A stretch of 13,637 nt of DNA. Origin: JAKEHA01 sp964560355 (GTDB taxonomy: Bacteria > Krumholzibacteriota > Krumholzibacteriia > WVZY01 > JAKEHA01). The DNA lies in NCBI GenBank assembly GCA_964560355.1, contig CAZLLI010000071.1:1-13637 (forward strand). The letters are read 5' to 3'. The notes below the pieces were generated by a model. It was not told where the DNA came from. It saw nothing but the letters and a program-made list of their open reading frames with translations, and made no database searches. Positions 6,153 to 13,088 of the stretch are shown one piece after another (the stretch's first letter is position 1; every line of letters starts with the position of its first letter). The translations under genes were made by a program, and so were the position numbers.

Positions 6153-8009
6153 GTGTGCGGCATCGCCGGCATACTTCGTTTGCGCGACGCGCGCGACGAC
6201 ACCGCGGTGGTCGAGTCGATGTGCGCCGAGATCGTGCGCCGCGGCCCCGACGACGCCGGCGTCGTGCACGAGGGGCGCGTCACCTTCGGCAACCGCCGCC
6301 TCGCCATCCTCGACTTGTCGCCCGCCGGCCACCAACCGATGCAAAGCGCGAGCGGGCGCCTACTCATCACGTTCAACGGAGAGGTCTACAACTACCGCGA
6401 CCTCACCCGCGACCTCGGTCTACGCGCGAGCGACCTGCGCGGGCACTCCGACACCGAAGTGATCTTGCACGCGTGGGAGCGCTGGGGCGAAGGCGCGCTC
6501 GACCGCATGGTGGGGCAGTGGGCGATCGCGATCTGGGACCGCGTCGACGAACGGTTGTGGCTCGCGCGCGACCGCTTCGGCGAGAAGCCGCTCTTCTACC
6601 ATCGCTCGAACGACGCGCTCGCGTTCGCGTCGAGCGTCGCCGCGCTGGTGAAGGCACCGTGGGTGCCGCGCGAGATCGACGAAGACGGGCTGTTCGAATT
6701 GGTGTCGACGCGCTACGTGCTGGCACCCCGCACGGTGCTGCGCGACGTGCGCAAGCTGGGCGGCGGCGAAGTGATGCGCGTCGACAAGGCCGGCGTCGAC
6801 GTGCGCCGCTGGTACGACCCCGTCTTCCGGCGCGCGCCGCGTCGGCGTCGCGGTGAACTGGTCGAACAGTTCGGCCACTTGTTCGCGACCGCGACCAGCC
6901 GCTGCTTGGTCAGCGACGTGCCGGTGGCACTCCTCCTCTCCGACGGCATCGACAGCAACGGCATCCGCGCGTCGTTGCAAGGACAGGGAGTCTCGCCGCG
7001 CTGCTTCACCTTCGACGCCGCCGACCCGGGTGCGCCGCCGCGCGTCGACGCGGGCCCCGGCACCACCGTCGTGAGCGCCACCGCGGAAGAGCGCATGCGC
7101 CTCATCCGCAGCGCGCTGTCGTCGTTCACCGAGCCGGTCGGCGACGGCGCCGCGGTGGCGACGTGGACGCTCATTCACGGCGCGCGCGAGCACGCCACCG
7201 TGTTTCTGTGCGGGCACGGCGGCGACGAATTGCTGGGCGGCTATTGGCTGAGCAAGGACCGCTACCGCCTGGCGTCGCTCGACCGCTTCGCGTTTCTGCC
7301 CGCGCGCTGGTTGCGCGGGCGTGTCGGCCGCCTCGCCAACGGCACCGAGTCGCCCGACGCCATGCTGCGGCGCCTGCGCGCGCGCCCGCACCGGCGCTCG
7401 CCCGAAGCGGTGCGCTACATGATCAACCGCGCGCTCGCGCCCGCGCAATTGCGCGCGATGTACCGCCGCGACGACGTGCCGTCGTCGTACCTCACCCAGA
7501 TCGACGCCCTCTACGCGCACTGCCGCGACGACGCGCGCGACATCGACCGCATGCAGGAAGTCATGCTGCGCACGTTTCTCTCCGCGAACATCCTCACCTA
7601 CGCCGACTCCACCGCGATGGATTCGTCCGCCGAGCTGCGCATGCCCTTCCTCGACCGCGACCTGGTCGACTTCGTGCTCTCGCTGCCGCCGTCGCTGCGC
7701 GTCGGCCGCTTCCCGGGCCGCACCAACACCAAGCTCGTGCTGCGCCACTGGGCGCGCGGCAAGGTCGACCCGCAAGTGAACAAGCGGCGCAAGCGTGGCT
7801 TCACCTACGCGAGCCTCCCCGACGTCATCGCGCGCGACCGCGCGGCGGTGAAGGAGCACATCCTGGGCGTCGCGTCGGTGCGGCGCATGCTGCCGGGGGT
7901 GGAGTCGTGGCTCTCGCAACCGCCGCACGCGTACGGCGGCGCCGTCGAGGGAACGCTGTGGGCGTTGCTCACGCTCGGGATTTGGTGCGAGCGCGTCGGC
8001 GTGGAGTGA
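6153..8009 (+). CDS. asnB: Glutamine-hydrolysing asparagine synthetase family protein (AsnB type)
   Basis: Class II amidotransferase: the N-terminal domain frees ammonia from glutamine and the C-terminal domain adenylates a carboxylate and amidates it (aspartate to asparagine in the canonical enzyme). I place the start at GTG 6153 because the next codon is the catalytic Cys2 (MCGIAGIL), which must be exposed after Met removal; the frame is open back to 6120, but that would bury it. Glutaminase residues: RRGPDDAG (29-36), Arg49, FNGEVYNY (74-81) and Asp100 in GHSDTEV. The synthetase PPi loop is SDGIDS (263-268) instead of the usual SGGxDS. Length 618 is normal for AsnB/AsnO-like proteins (about 610-650). 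It stands alone, so the acceptor may be aspartate or a carboxylate in a cell-surface or small-molecule pathway. It converges on the transporter gene with a 4-nt gap. Confidence 0.88.
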   Translation: MCGIAGILRLRDARDDTAVVESMCAEIVRRGPDDAGVVHEGRVTFGNRRLAILDLSPAGHQPMQSASGRLLITFNGEVYNYRDLTRDLGLRASDLRGHSDTEVILHAWERWGEGALDRMVGQWAIAIWDRVDERLWLARDRFGEKPLFYHRSNDALAFASSVAALVKAPWVPREIDEDGLFELVSTRYVLAPRTVLRDVRKLGGGEVMRVDKAGVDVRRWYDPVFRRAPRRRRGELVEQFGHLFATATSRCLVSDVPVALLLSDGIDSNGIRASLQGQGVSPRCFTFDAADPGAPPRVDAGPGTTVVSATAEERMRLIRSALSSFTEPVGDGAAVATWTLIHGAREHATVFLCGHGGDELLGGYWLSKDRYRLASLDRFAFLPARWLRGRVGRLANGTESPDAMLRRLRARPHRRSPEAVRYMINRALAPAQLRAMYRRDDVPSSYLTQIDALYAHCRDDARDIDRMQEVMLRTFLSANILTYADSTAMDSSAELRMPFLDRDLVDFVLSLPPSLRVGRFPGRTNTKLVLRHWARGKVDPQVNKRRKRGFTYASLPDVIARDRAAVKEHILGVASVRRMLPGVESWLSQPPHAYGGAVEGTLWALLTLGIWCERVGVE

Positions 8010-8013
8010 CGCG

Positions 8014-8877
8014 CTAGCGCCGGCGCGCGGCGAGCGTCACGCCCACGCCTCCCAGGATCAGCGTCGCGGCGACGACGAGCCGAGTGGTCAGATGCTCCCC
8101 GAGAAACGCGATGCCTCCCAGGGCGGCGATCACGGGCACCGATAGTTGCACCGTCGCCGCGCGCGTCGCCGACAATCCGCGCAGCGCCGCGTACCAGATG
8201 ACGTAGCCGATCCCCGAAGAAATGGCGCCCGAAGCCGCCGCCAACAGAACGCCGTCGCGCGACGCGTGCGCGCGCGACAGCGCGGCGAGGCTCACCGCGA
8301 GCGTGAAGGGAACCGCGCACAGAAAATTGCGCGCGGTGTCGGCGAGCGGGTCGCGCGACCCCCGTCCGCGCAGCGAATAGAGCCCCCACGCGACACCCGC
8401 CGCCGCCATGAGCGCTGCCCCGGCCGGCGACGGCGCCGCGAGGCCCGGGAGAACCAAGTAGACCAGCCCCGCGATCGCGGTCGCGACCCCGAGCCACTCG
8501 ATCGCGCGCGGACGCTCGCCCGCGCGCAGCGCCGCGCCCAGCATCGTCGTCTGCACGCAGCCGAAAAGGATGAGCGCGCCGGTGCCGGCGCTCAAGCTCA
8601 CGTAGGAAAACGAGAACGCGATCGCGTACACAAACAGGAAGGCGGCGCTGACCCAGCCCGCGCGCGTGTCCTCTGGCGCGCGCGCGCGTCGCAGCGACGC
8701 AATGAGCGCGAGCATCGCGGCCCCCGACGCCACGCGCACGGTGGTGAAGGTGGCGGGGTCGATGCGCGACGACGCGAGCGCGAGGCGACACAGAATCGAG
8801 TTGGACGCGAAGGCGACCAGCGCGAACAACGTCGCCGGCGCGACGCCGCGCCCCGAGTAAGACGAACCATCGCTCAT
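8014..8877 (-). CDS. EamA/DMT-family transporter
   Basis: A 287-residue inner-membrane protein of the drug/metabolite transporter superfamily, whose members usually export amino acids or related metabolites. The sequence shows about ten hydrophobic helices in two EamA halves. The first half contains ATLFALVAFASNSILCRLAL and the SAGTGALILFG turn. The second starts near LMAAAGVAWGLYSLRGRG and ends with QLSVPVIAALGGIAFLGEHL, the typical signature of the second repeat. A short basic tail (AARRR) follows. The ATG at 8877 has no Shine-Dalgarno site; TAACCT lies 6 nt upstream. It diverges from the DUF748 gene over 57 nt. The substrate is unknown; the nearby decarboxylase and amidotransferase make an amino-acid derivative a reasonable guess only. 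Confidence 0.88.
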   Translation of the reverse strand: MSDGSSYSGRGVAPATLFALVAFASNSILCRLALASSRIDPATFTTVRVASGAAMLALIASLRRARAPEDTRAGWVSAAFLFVYAIAFSFSYVSLSAGTGALILFGCVQTTMLGAALRAGERPRAIEWLGVATAIAGLVYLVLPGLAAPSPAGAALMAAAGVAWGLYSLRGRGSRDPLADTARNFLCAVPFTLAVSLAALSRAHASRDGVLLAAASGAISSGIGYVIWYAALRGLSATRAATVQLSVPVIAALGGIAFLGEHLTTRLVVAATLILGGVGVTLAARRR

Positions 8878-8883
8878 GCGGGG

Positions 8884-8889
8884 AGGTTA
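8884..8889 (-). promoter_or_regulatory. Candidate -10 box giving a leaderless EamA transporter mRNA
   Basis: On the minus strand TAACCT ends 6 nt before the ATG at 8877, the TAnnnT spacing known from leaderless genes in several high-GC groups. There is no good -35 and no Shine-Dalgarno site. The match is weak on its own but has the same geometry as the box upstream of the decarboxylase gene. Confidence 0.25.
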
Positions 8890-8913
8890 GCGTCGGCGGG
8901 CCGGCGCGAAAAG

Positions 8914-8922
8914 TGTTATCAT
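8914..8922 (+). promoter_or_regulatory. Extended -10 promoter element for the DUF748 operon
   Basis: TGT-TATCAT is an extended -10 element with a 5 of 6 hexamer. No -35 is visible in the GC-rich sequence upstream. Transcription would begin near 8929. That excludes the ATG at 8926 and leaves the ATG at 8935, with a leader of about 5 nt. It is back to back with the candidate box of the EamA gene. Confidence 0.38.
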
Positions 8923-8934
8923 GCGATGCTCGTC

Positions 8935-11334
8935 ATGGCCAACGACTCTCGCATCGAATCGAAGCCGGGCCGCGTGCGTGCGCGCCGACTCGCGCGCGAC
9001 TGGCGCTTCTGGGCCGGCGCCGCGGTCGCGTTGTACACGCTGGTCGGTTTCCTCGTCGTTCCACTCGTCGTCAAGCACCAGCTCACCAGCCGCGCGCGCA
9101 CGCTCTTGCAGTGCGAGGCGCGCGCGGGCAAGGCACGCTTCAATCCGTACACGTTCAACGCCGCGCTCGGCGATTTCGTGCTGCGGGACCGTCGCGGCGA
9201 CACCCTCCTCACCTTCGACGAGCTGTACGTGAATCTCGCGCCGTGGGCGCTCACCAAGCGCGTGGTGGCGCTGGAGGAAGTGCGCCTCACCGGCCCGTCG
9301 CTCGCGGTGCGCGTGCGCGACGACGGCACCCTCAACCTCCTCGACCTGGTACCCGACACCACCGCGAGCGCCGCGGGGGCGGCGCCGAAGAAGGCGTCGA
9401 AGCCGTGGCTCGTGCGCGTCGACCGCCTCGGCGTCGACGCCATGGCGGCCACCCTCGACGACGCCACCGCGCAGGCGCACGTCGCCCTCGACAGCGTGCG
9501 CGTCGAACTCACGAGTTTTCTCTCCCAGCCCGGCGACACCGCGCGCTTCGCGACGCGTCTGGTGTCGCGCGACGGCGGCAGCGCGAGCGCGAGCGGCTTC
9601 GCACTCCCGCTCGACGGCGTGGTCGACGCGCGCGTCGACGTCGACAGCCTCGTGATCGTACCGGCGGGTCCGTACCTCGCGCGCTTCGCGTATCTCGCGC
9701 TCAAGGGCGGACAGGTCAACGTGCACGGCGACGTCCACGCGATCGCCGCGCCGGGCACGCAAGCGGCGGTGACGTACCACGGCGACCTCGTGGTCGACCA
9801 CTTGCAGCTCTTCGACACGCTCAAGAACCAGGACTTCTTCGGCTTCGACCGCCTCGCCATCGTGCAGGCGCAAGCGCAGTCGGTTCCGCCCGGCGCGCGC
9901 GTCGAGGAAATCGGGATCCACGGCATCTACGCGCGCATCGCCGTCGCGGAGGACCGCAGCTTCAACGTCAACGACGTGTTCGCGCCCGCGCGCGCGCGCG
10001 CCGATTCGATCCGCGCCGCGGCGCCAAGCGCGAAAGCGAACGCGAGCGACAGCACGGCCGCCAAGCCCGCCGTGCCCGACGTCGCCATCGGCAAGGTGAC
10101 CATCGACGGCGGCGAGGTCGACTTCTCCGACTTGAGCCTGCCGCTGCCGTTCGCGACGCGCGTGCACGACGTCAAGGGACAGGTGACCGCGCTCGCGCCC
10201 GACAACGCGGCGGGTTCGCAAGTATTGGTCGAGGGCACCGTCGACGAGCACGGCTTCGCCAAGGCGACGGGGTTCATCAATGCGTTCGACCCCATCGCGT
10301 TCACCGACCTCGCGGTGTCGTTCCGCAACATCGAGCTCACCGACCTGACGCCGTACTCGGGCAAGTTCGCGGGCTACCGCATCAAAAAGGGGAAGCTCTC
10401 GCTCGGGCTCGAGTACGACATCCAGAACGCGCAGCTCAAGGGCGACAACCAGATCTTGCTCGAGAAGCTCACCCTGGGCGACAAGATCGAGAGCCCCGAC
10501 GCGACCAACCTGCCGGTGAAGCTCGCGGTCGCGCTCCTCAAGGACTCGCACGGCAACATCGACCTCGACCTGGAAGTGGCGGGCGACCTCAACGACCCCA
10601 AGGTCAACACGGCGTCGCTGATTTGGCAGGCGTTGAAAAAGGTCATCATTAAAGTCACCACCGCGCCGTTCCGCTTCCTCGGCAACTTGATCGGCATCGG
10701 CGGCGACGAGATGGAGTTCGTCGAATTCGAGCCGGGGCGCAAGGAGCTGACGCCGCCCCAGCACGAGAAGCTCGGCAACCTGGCCAAGGCGCTGCGCGAG
10801 CGCCCCGCGCTCAAGCTCGAGGTGCACGGCGCCTACGACAAGCGCGCCGACGCGCAGGCGATTCGCTCGCAGCACTTCGACGCGATCTTGGAAGCGCGCC
10901 TCCTTGCGGTCGCGGGCGGCGACTCGAGTGCCGCGAGCGCCATCAAGACCGACCCGTCCAGCGGGCGCATGCAGTCGGTGCTGGAGGCGCTCTTCACCGA
11001 GAGCTTCGGCGCCGACAAGCTGGCGGCGCTGCGCGCGTCGCACACCAAGGCGCCCGTGCCCGCCGCGTCCACGACGCCCAGCGCGACGCCGCCGACGCCG
11101 ACCCTCGATCTCGCCGCGTATTTCAACGCGATGCGCAACGACCTCATCGCGGCGCAGCCGGTCTCCGACGCCGATCTGGTACAACTCGCGACGGCGCGGG
11201 CTGCGATCATCCGCGCCTACATGGTCGAGACCCAGACCATCCCGGTCGAAAGGCTCGCGGTGCTCGAGAACGACGTCAACGACGACGACGAGAGCTGGGT
11301 TCCGTGCAAGCTCGGGCTGGAGGCGATGGAGTAG
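8935..11334 (+). CDS. AsmA-like DUF748 envelope protein
   Basis: A 799-residue membrane-anchored periplasmic protein. After a basic N-terminus (ARRLARDW) comes one transmembrane helix, about residues 25-47. AsmA-like repeats follow, with FNPYTFNAALGDFVL, FDELYVNLAPWALTKRVVALEEVRLTGPSLAVRV and DGTLNLLDLV, the usual opening of DUF748 proteins. A low-complexity Ala/Arg/Lys segment lies near residues 345-375. The DUF748 core runs from about residue 535: KDSHGNIDLDLEVAGDLNDP, LIWQALKKVIIKVTTAPF, then EFVEFEPGRKELTPPQHEKL, an OmpA-like ending. AsmA-like proteins are implicated in moving phospholipids to the outer membrane and in envelope integrity; this is family knowledge, not shown here. ATG 8926 is an alternative start. 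It heads the run to methyltransferase, pgpA, STAS-like and cinA. It implies a Gram-negative envelope. Confidence 0.88.
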   Translation: MANDSRIESKPGRVRARRLARDWRFWAGAAVALYTLVGFLVVPLVVKHQLTSRARTLLQCEARAGKARFNPYTFNAALGDFVLRDRRGDTLLTFDELYVNLAPWALTKRVVALEEVRLTGPSLAVRVRDDGTLNLLDLVPDTTASAAGAAPKKASKPWLVRVDRLGVDAMAATLDDATAQAHVALDSVRVELTSFLSQPGDTARFATRLVSRDGGSASASGFALPLDGVVDARVDVDSLVIVPAGPYLARFAYLALKGGQVNVHGDVHAIAAPGTQAAVTYHGDLVVDHLQLFDTLKNQDFFGFDRLAIVQAQAQSVPPGARVEEIGIHGIYARIAVAEDRSFNVNDVFAPARARADSIRAAAPSAKANASDSTAAKPAVPDVAIGKVTIDGGEVDFSDLSLPLPFATRVHDVKGQVTALAPDNAAGSQVLVEGTVDEHGFAKATGFINAFDPIAFTDLAVSFRNIELTDLTPYSGKFAGYRIKKGKLSLGLEYDIQNAQLKGDNQILLEKLTLGDKIESPDATNLPVKLAVALLKDSHGNIDLDLEVAGDLNDPKVNTASLIWQALKKVIIKVTTAPFRFLGNLIGIGGDEMEFVEFEPGRKELTPPQHEKLGNLAKALRERPALKLEVHGAYDKRADAQAIRSQHFDAILEARLLAVAGGDSSAASAIKTDPSSGRMQSVLEALFTESFGADKLAALRASHTKAPVPAASTTPSATPPTPTLDLAAYFNAMRNDLIAAQPVSDADLVQLATARAAIIRAYMVETQTIPVERLAVLENDVNDDDESWVPCKLGLEAME

Positions 11335-12188
11335 TGCTCGCGCGCGCGCTCGACAAGGCCAAGCGCACGGTCGCGCGCTCGCGCGGTTTGCACGCGCTCG
11401 CCGCCGACGACCACCCGTCGAGCCGCGTGGTCGCGAACGCGATTCGCGTCGCGCGCGACGGCGACCTCGCGCCCGACGAGCGCGCGTGGGTCGACCGCAT
11501 CGAAGCATTGCGCGCGCGCGTCAACGCGTCGACCGCGGAGATCGCGCGCGTCGACTTCGGCGCCGGGCGCCCCGATTCCGCGCGCGACGCCGCCACCATG
11601 GGCGACGGCGTGCGCGTGGTGGAGACCGTGGGCGAAGTCGCGCGCAACGCCAGCAAGTCGCCGTTCTGGTGCCGCTTCTTGTTCGCGCTGGTGCGCGGCG
11701 CGCGGCCGGTGTCGTGCATCGAGATGGGGACCGCGGTGGGGATTTCGGCGTCGTACCAAGCGGCGGCGCTGCGCCTGAACGGGAGCGGGCGCCTCTTGAC
11801 CATGGAGGGCGCGCCCACGCTGGCCGAGGTCGCGCGCGCGAACTGGCGCGAGCTGGGCTTGGACGAGATCGAGGTGGCGGTGGGGCGCTTCGCCGATACA
11901 CTGCCTTCGGCGCTCCCCGCGCGGCGCCCGCTCGACTACGTGTTCGTCGACGGCCACCACGACGGCGACGCCACCCTTGCGTATTTCGAAATGCTGCTCC
12001 CGCACCTCGCGCCGCGCGCGTTCGTCGTGTTCGACGACGTCGCGTGGTCGGACGGCATGCGGCGCGCGTGGCGAACCATCGCGGGCGACGCGCGCGTGGC
12101 ACGCGCGGTCGACTTGGGCGCGGTGGGGGTGGCGGCGATCGACGCCGCGCGCCCGCGCGCGCGGCATTTTTCTATTCCCCTTCATTAG
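11334..12188 (+). CDS. Class I SAM-dependent methyltransferase
   Basis: A 284-residue protein with a Rossmann methyltransferase domain in its C-terminal two thirds. Motif I is CIEMGTAVGISAS (residues 128-140). The acidic residue that binds the SAM ribose is Glu158 in LTMEGA. FVDGHHDGDAT (204-214) and VVFDDV (231-236) follow, a combination typical of the Methyltransf_24/O-methyltransferase-like group. The N-terminal 110 residues are helical, Arg/Ala-rich and unrecognised. I choose GTG 11334, which shares one base with the DUF748 stop (TAGTG) and has GGAGG at 11319-11323; a GTG at 11304 inside the upstream gene is possible but less likely. The acceptor is unknown. The overlap suggests tight co-expression with DUF748, so an envelope lipid or glycan is conceivable. 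Confidence 0.82.
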   Translation: MLARALDKAKRTVARSRGLHALAADDHPSSRVVANAIRVARDGDLAPDERAWVDRIEALRARVNASTAEIARVDFGAGRPDSARDAATMGDGVRVVETVGEVARNASKSPFWCRFLFALVRGARPVSCIEMGTAVGISASYQAAALRLNGSGRLLTMEGAPTLAEVARANWRELGLDEIEVAVGRFADTLPSALPARRPLDYVFVDGHHDGDATLAYFEMLLPHLAPRAFVVFDDVAWSDGMRRAWRTIAGDARVARAVDLGAVGVAAIDAARPRARHFSIPLH

Positions 12189-12201
12189 AAACGGTGGCCG
12201 C

Positions 12202-12669
12202 GTGAATTTCCTCTCGACGCTCGTCGCGACGTTCCTGTACACGGGCTTGTTTCCGTTCGCCCCCGCGACCTTCGCGACGCTGGTGTTCGTGGCGGCGTAT
12301 TGGCTGGTCCCGGGCGGCGACGCGCTCGCGAGCTGGATCGCGCTCGTGGTCACCACCATAATTTCGGTCCCCACCGCGACCCGGGTCGAGAACGCGCGCG
12401 GCAAGGACCCCAAGTGCGTCGTCATCGACGAGGTGGTGGGAATTCAAATTGCGCTGGTGGGGGCGACGCCCACGCTCGCGGGCGTCGCCGCGGCGTTCGT
12501 GCTGTTCCGCGTCTTCGACATCGCGAAGCCGTTCCCCATCCACCGCCTGCAAGCCTGGCCGGGCGGGTGGGGCATCGTCGCCGACGACGCGCTGGCGGGG
12601 TTGTACACGCGCGCGGTGCTGGTTGTGATCGCGATGTTCACGCCGGCGCTGGGGAACTTCGGGTTGTAA
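12202..12669 (+). CDS. pgpA: Phosphatidylglycerophosphatase A
   Basis: An inner-membrane enzyme that dephosphorylates phosphatidylglycerol phosphate to phosphatidylglycerol. The 155 residues are slightly shorter than E. coli PgpA (172). Family landmarks are VVIDEVVG (about 72-79), FRVFDIAKPFPI (about 101-112) and GGWGIVADDALAGLY (about 119-133), so the acidic catalytic residues are present. Several hydrophobic segments fit the usual membrane topology. The N-terminal motif reads LFPFAPATFATL where I would expect P-x-APGTxGSL, so two glycines are replaced by alanine. The GTG start lies 13 nt after the methyltransferase stop, with no strong Shine-Dalgarno site. The pgpA-to-cinA order is common in bacteria, here with one small gene inserted between them. 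Confidence 0.88.
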   Translation: MNFLSTLVATFLYTGLFPFAPATFATLVFVAAYWLVPGGDALASWIALVVTTIISVPTATRVENARGKDPKCVVIDEVVGIQIALVGATPTLAGVAAAFVLFRVFDIAKPFPIHRLQAWPGGWGIVADDALAGLYTRAVLVVIAMFTPALGNFGL

Positions 12670-12683
12670 GCGGGAGAGAATTG

Positions 12684-13088
12684 ATGCCCATCACCTACCA
12701 GATCGAACGCTCGCGGCGGCGCGTGATCGCGACCGTGCGCGGTACCATGACCGACGCCGACGTGTTCGGCTACCAGCGCGACGTGTGGTTGCGGCCCGAA
12801 GTCGAAGGGTTCGACGAGATCGTCGACATGACGCACGTCGAGCACGTCGAGCTGCCGGTGCCGTCGGGCGAGCGCATGCGCGAGCTGGCGTCGCTCTCGG
12901 CCGAGATGGACGCGCGGGCGTCGTCGCGCTTTGCCATCGTGGCCCCGGGCGACTTCGCGTACGGGCTCGCGCGCATGTACGGCGCCTACCGCTCCTTCGA
13001 CCGCCGCAGCACCAAGGAAGTGCGCGTGTTTCGCTCCATGGACGAAGCGGTCGCGTGGCTCGACGAAACGCGGGACGGTGCAGCGTGA
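12684..13088 (+). CDS. Small STAS/SpoIIAA-like protein of unknown role
   Basis: A 134-residue soluble protein. The order is: beta strands ITYQIERSRRRVIATVRGTM, a helix, strand FDEIVDMTHVEHVEL, a helix (SGERMRELASLSAEMD), strand FAIVAPGDFAYGLARMYGAYRS, then KEVRVFRSMDEAVAWLDE. This pattern, with the 'VRVFRSMDEAVAWL' ending, resembles the SpoIIAA-like/STAS group whose members are often annotated only as hypothetical. I see no obvious phosphorylatable Ser in the STAS switch position and no partner kinase nearby, so an anti-sigma antagonist role is not supported. GGGAG (12672-12676) stands 7 nt before the ATG. It overlaps cinA by four bases (GTGA), so it is translationally coupled to it. Confidence 0.72.
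   Translation: MPITYQIERSRRRVIATVRGTMTDADVFGYQRDVWLRPEVEGFDEIVDMTHVEHVELPVPSGERMRELASLSAEMDARASSRFAIVAPGDFAYGLARMYGAYRSFDRRSTKEVRVFRSMDEAVAWLDETRDGAA

Noticed and set aside
6420..7928. Long minus-strand frame opposite the asparagine-synthetase gene
   Set aside because: Shadow frame with biased Arg/Ala/Val composition and no motifs, while the sense frame carries all the amidotransferase residues.
8887..11508. Very long open frame (about 870 codons) on the minus strand opposite the DUF748 gene
   Set aside because: It is the antisense shadow of a GC-rich coding gene: Arg/Glu/Val-rich, no recognisable domain, and it covers the promoter region of the real operon. The plus-strand frame has clear AsmA/DUF748 landmarks.
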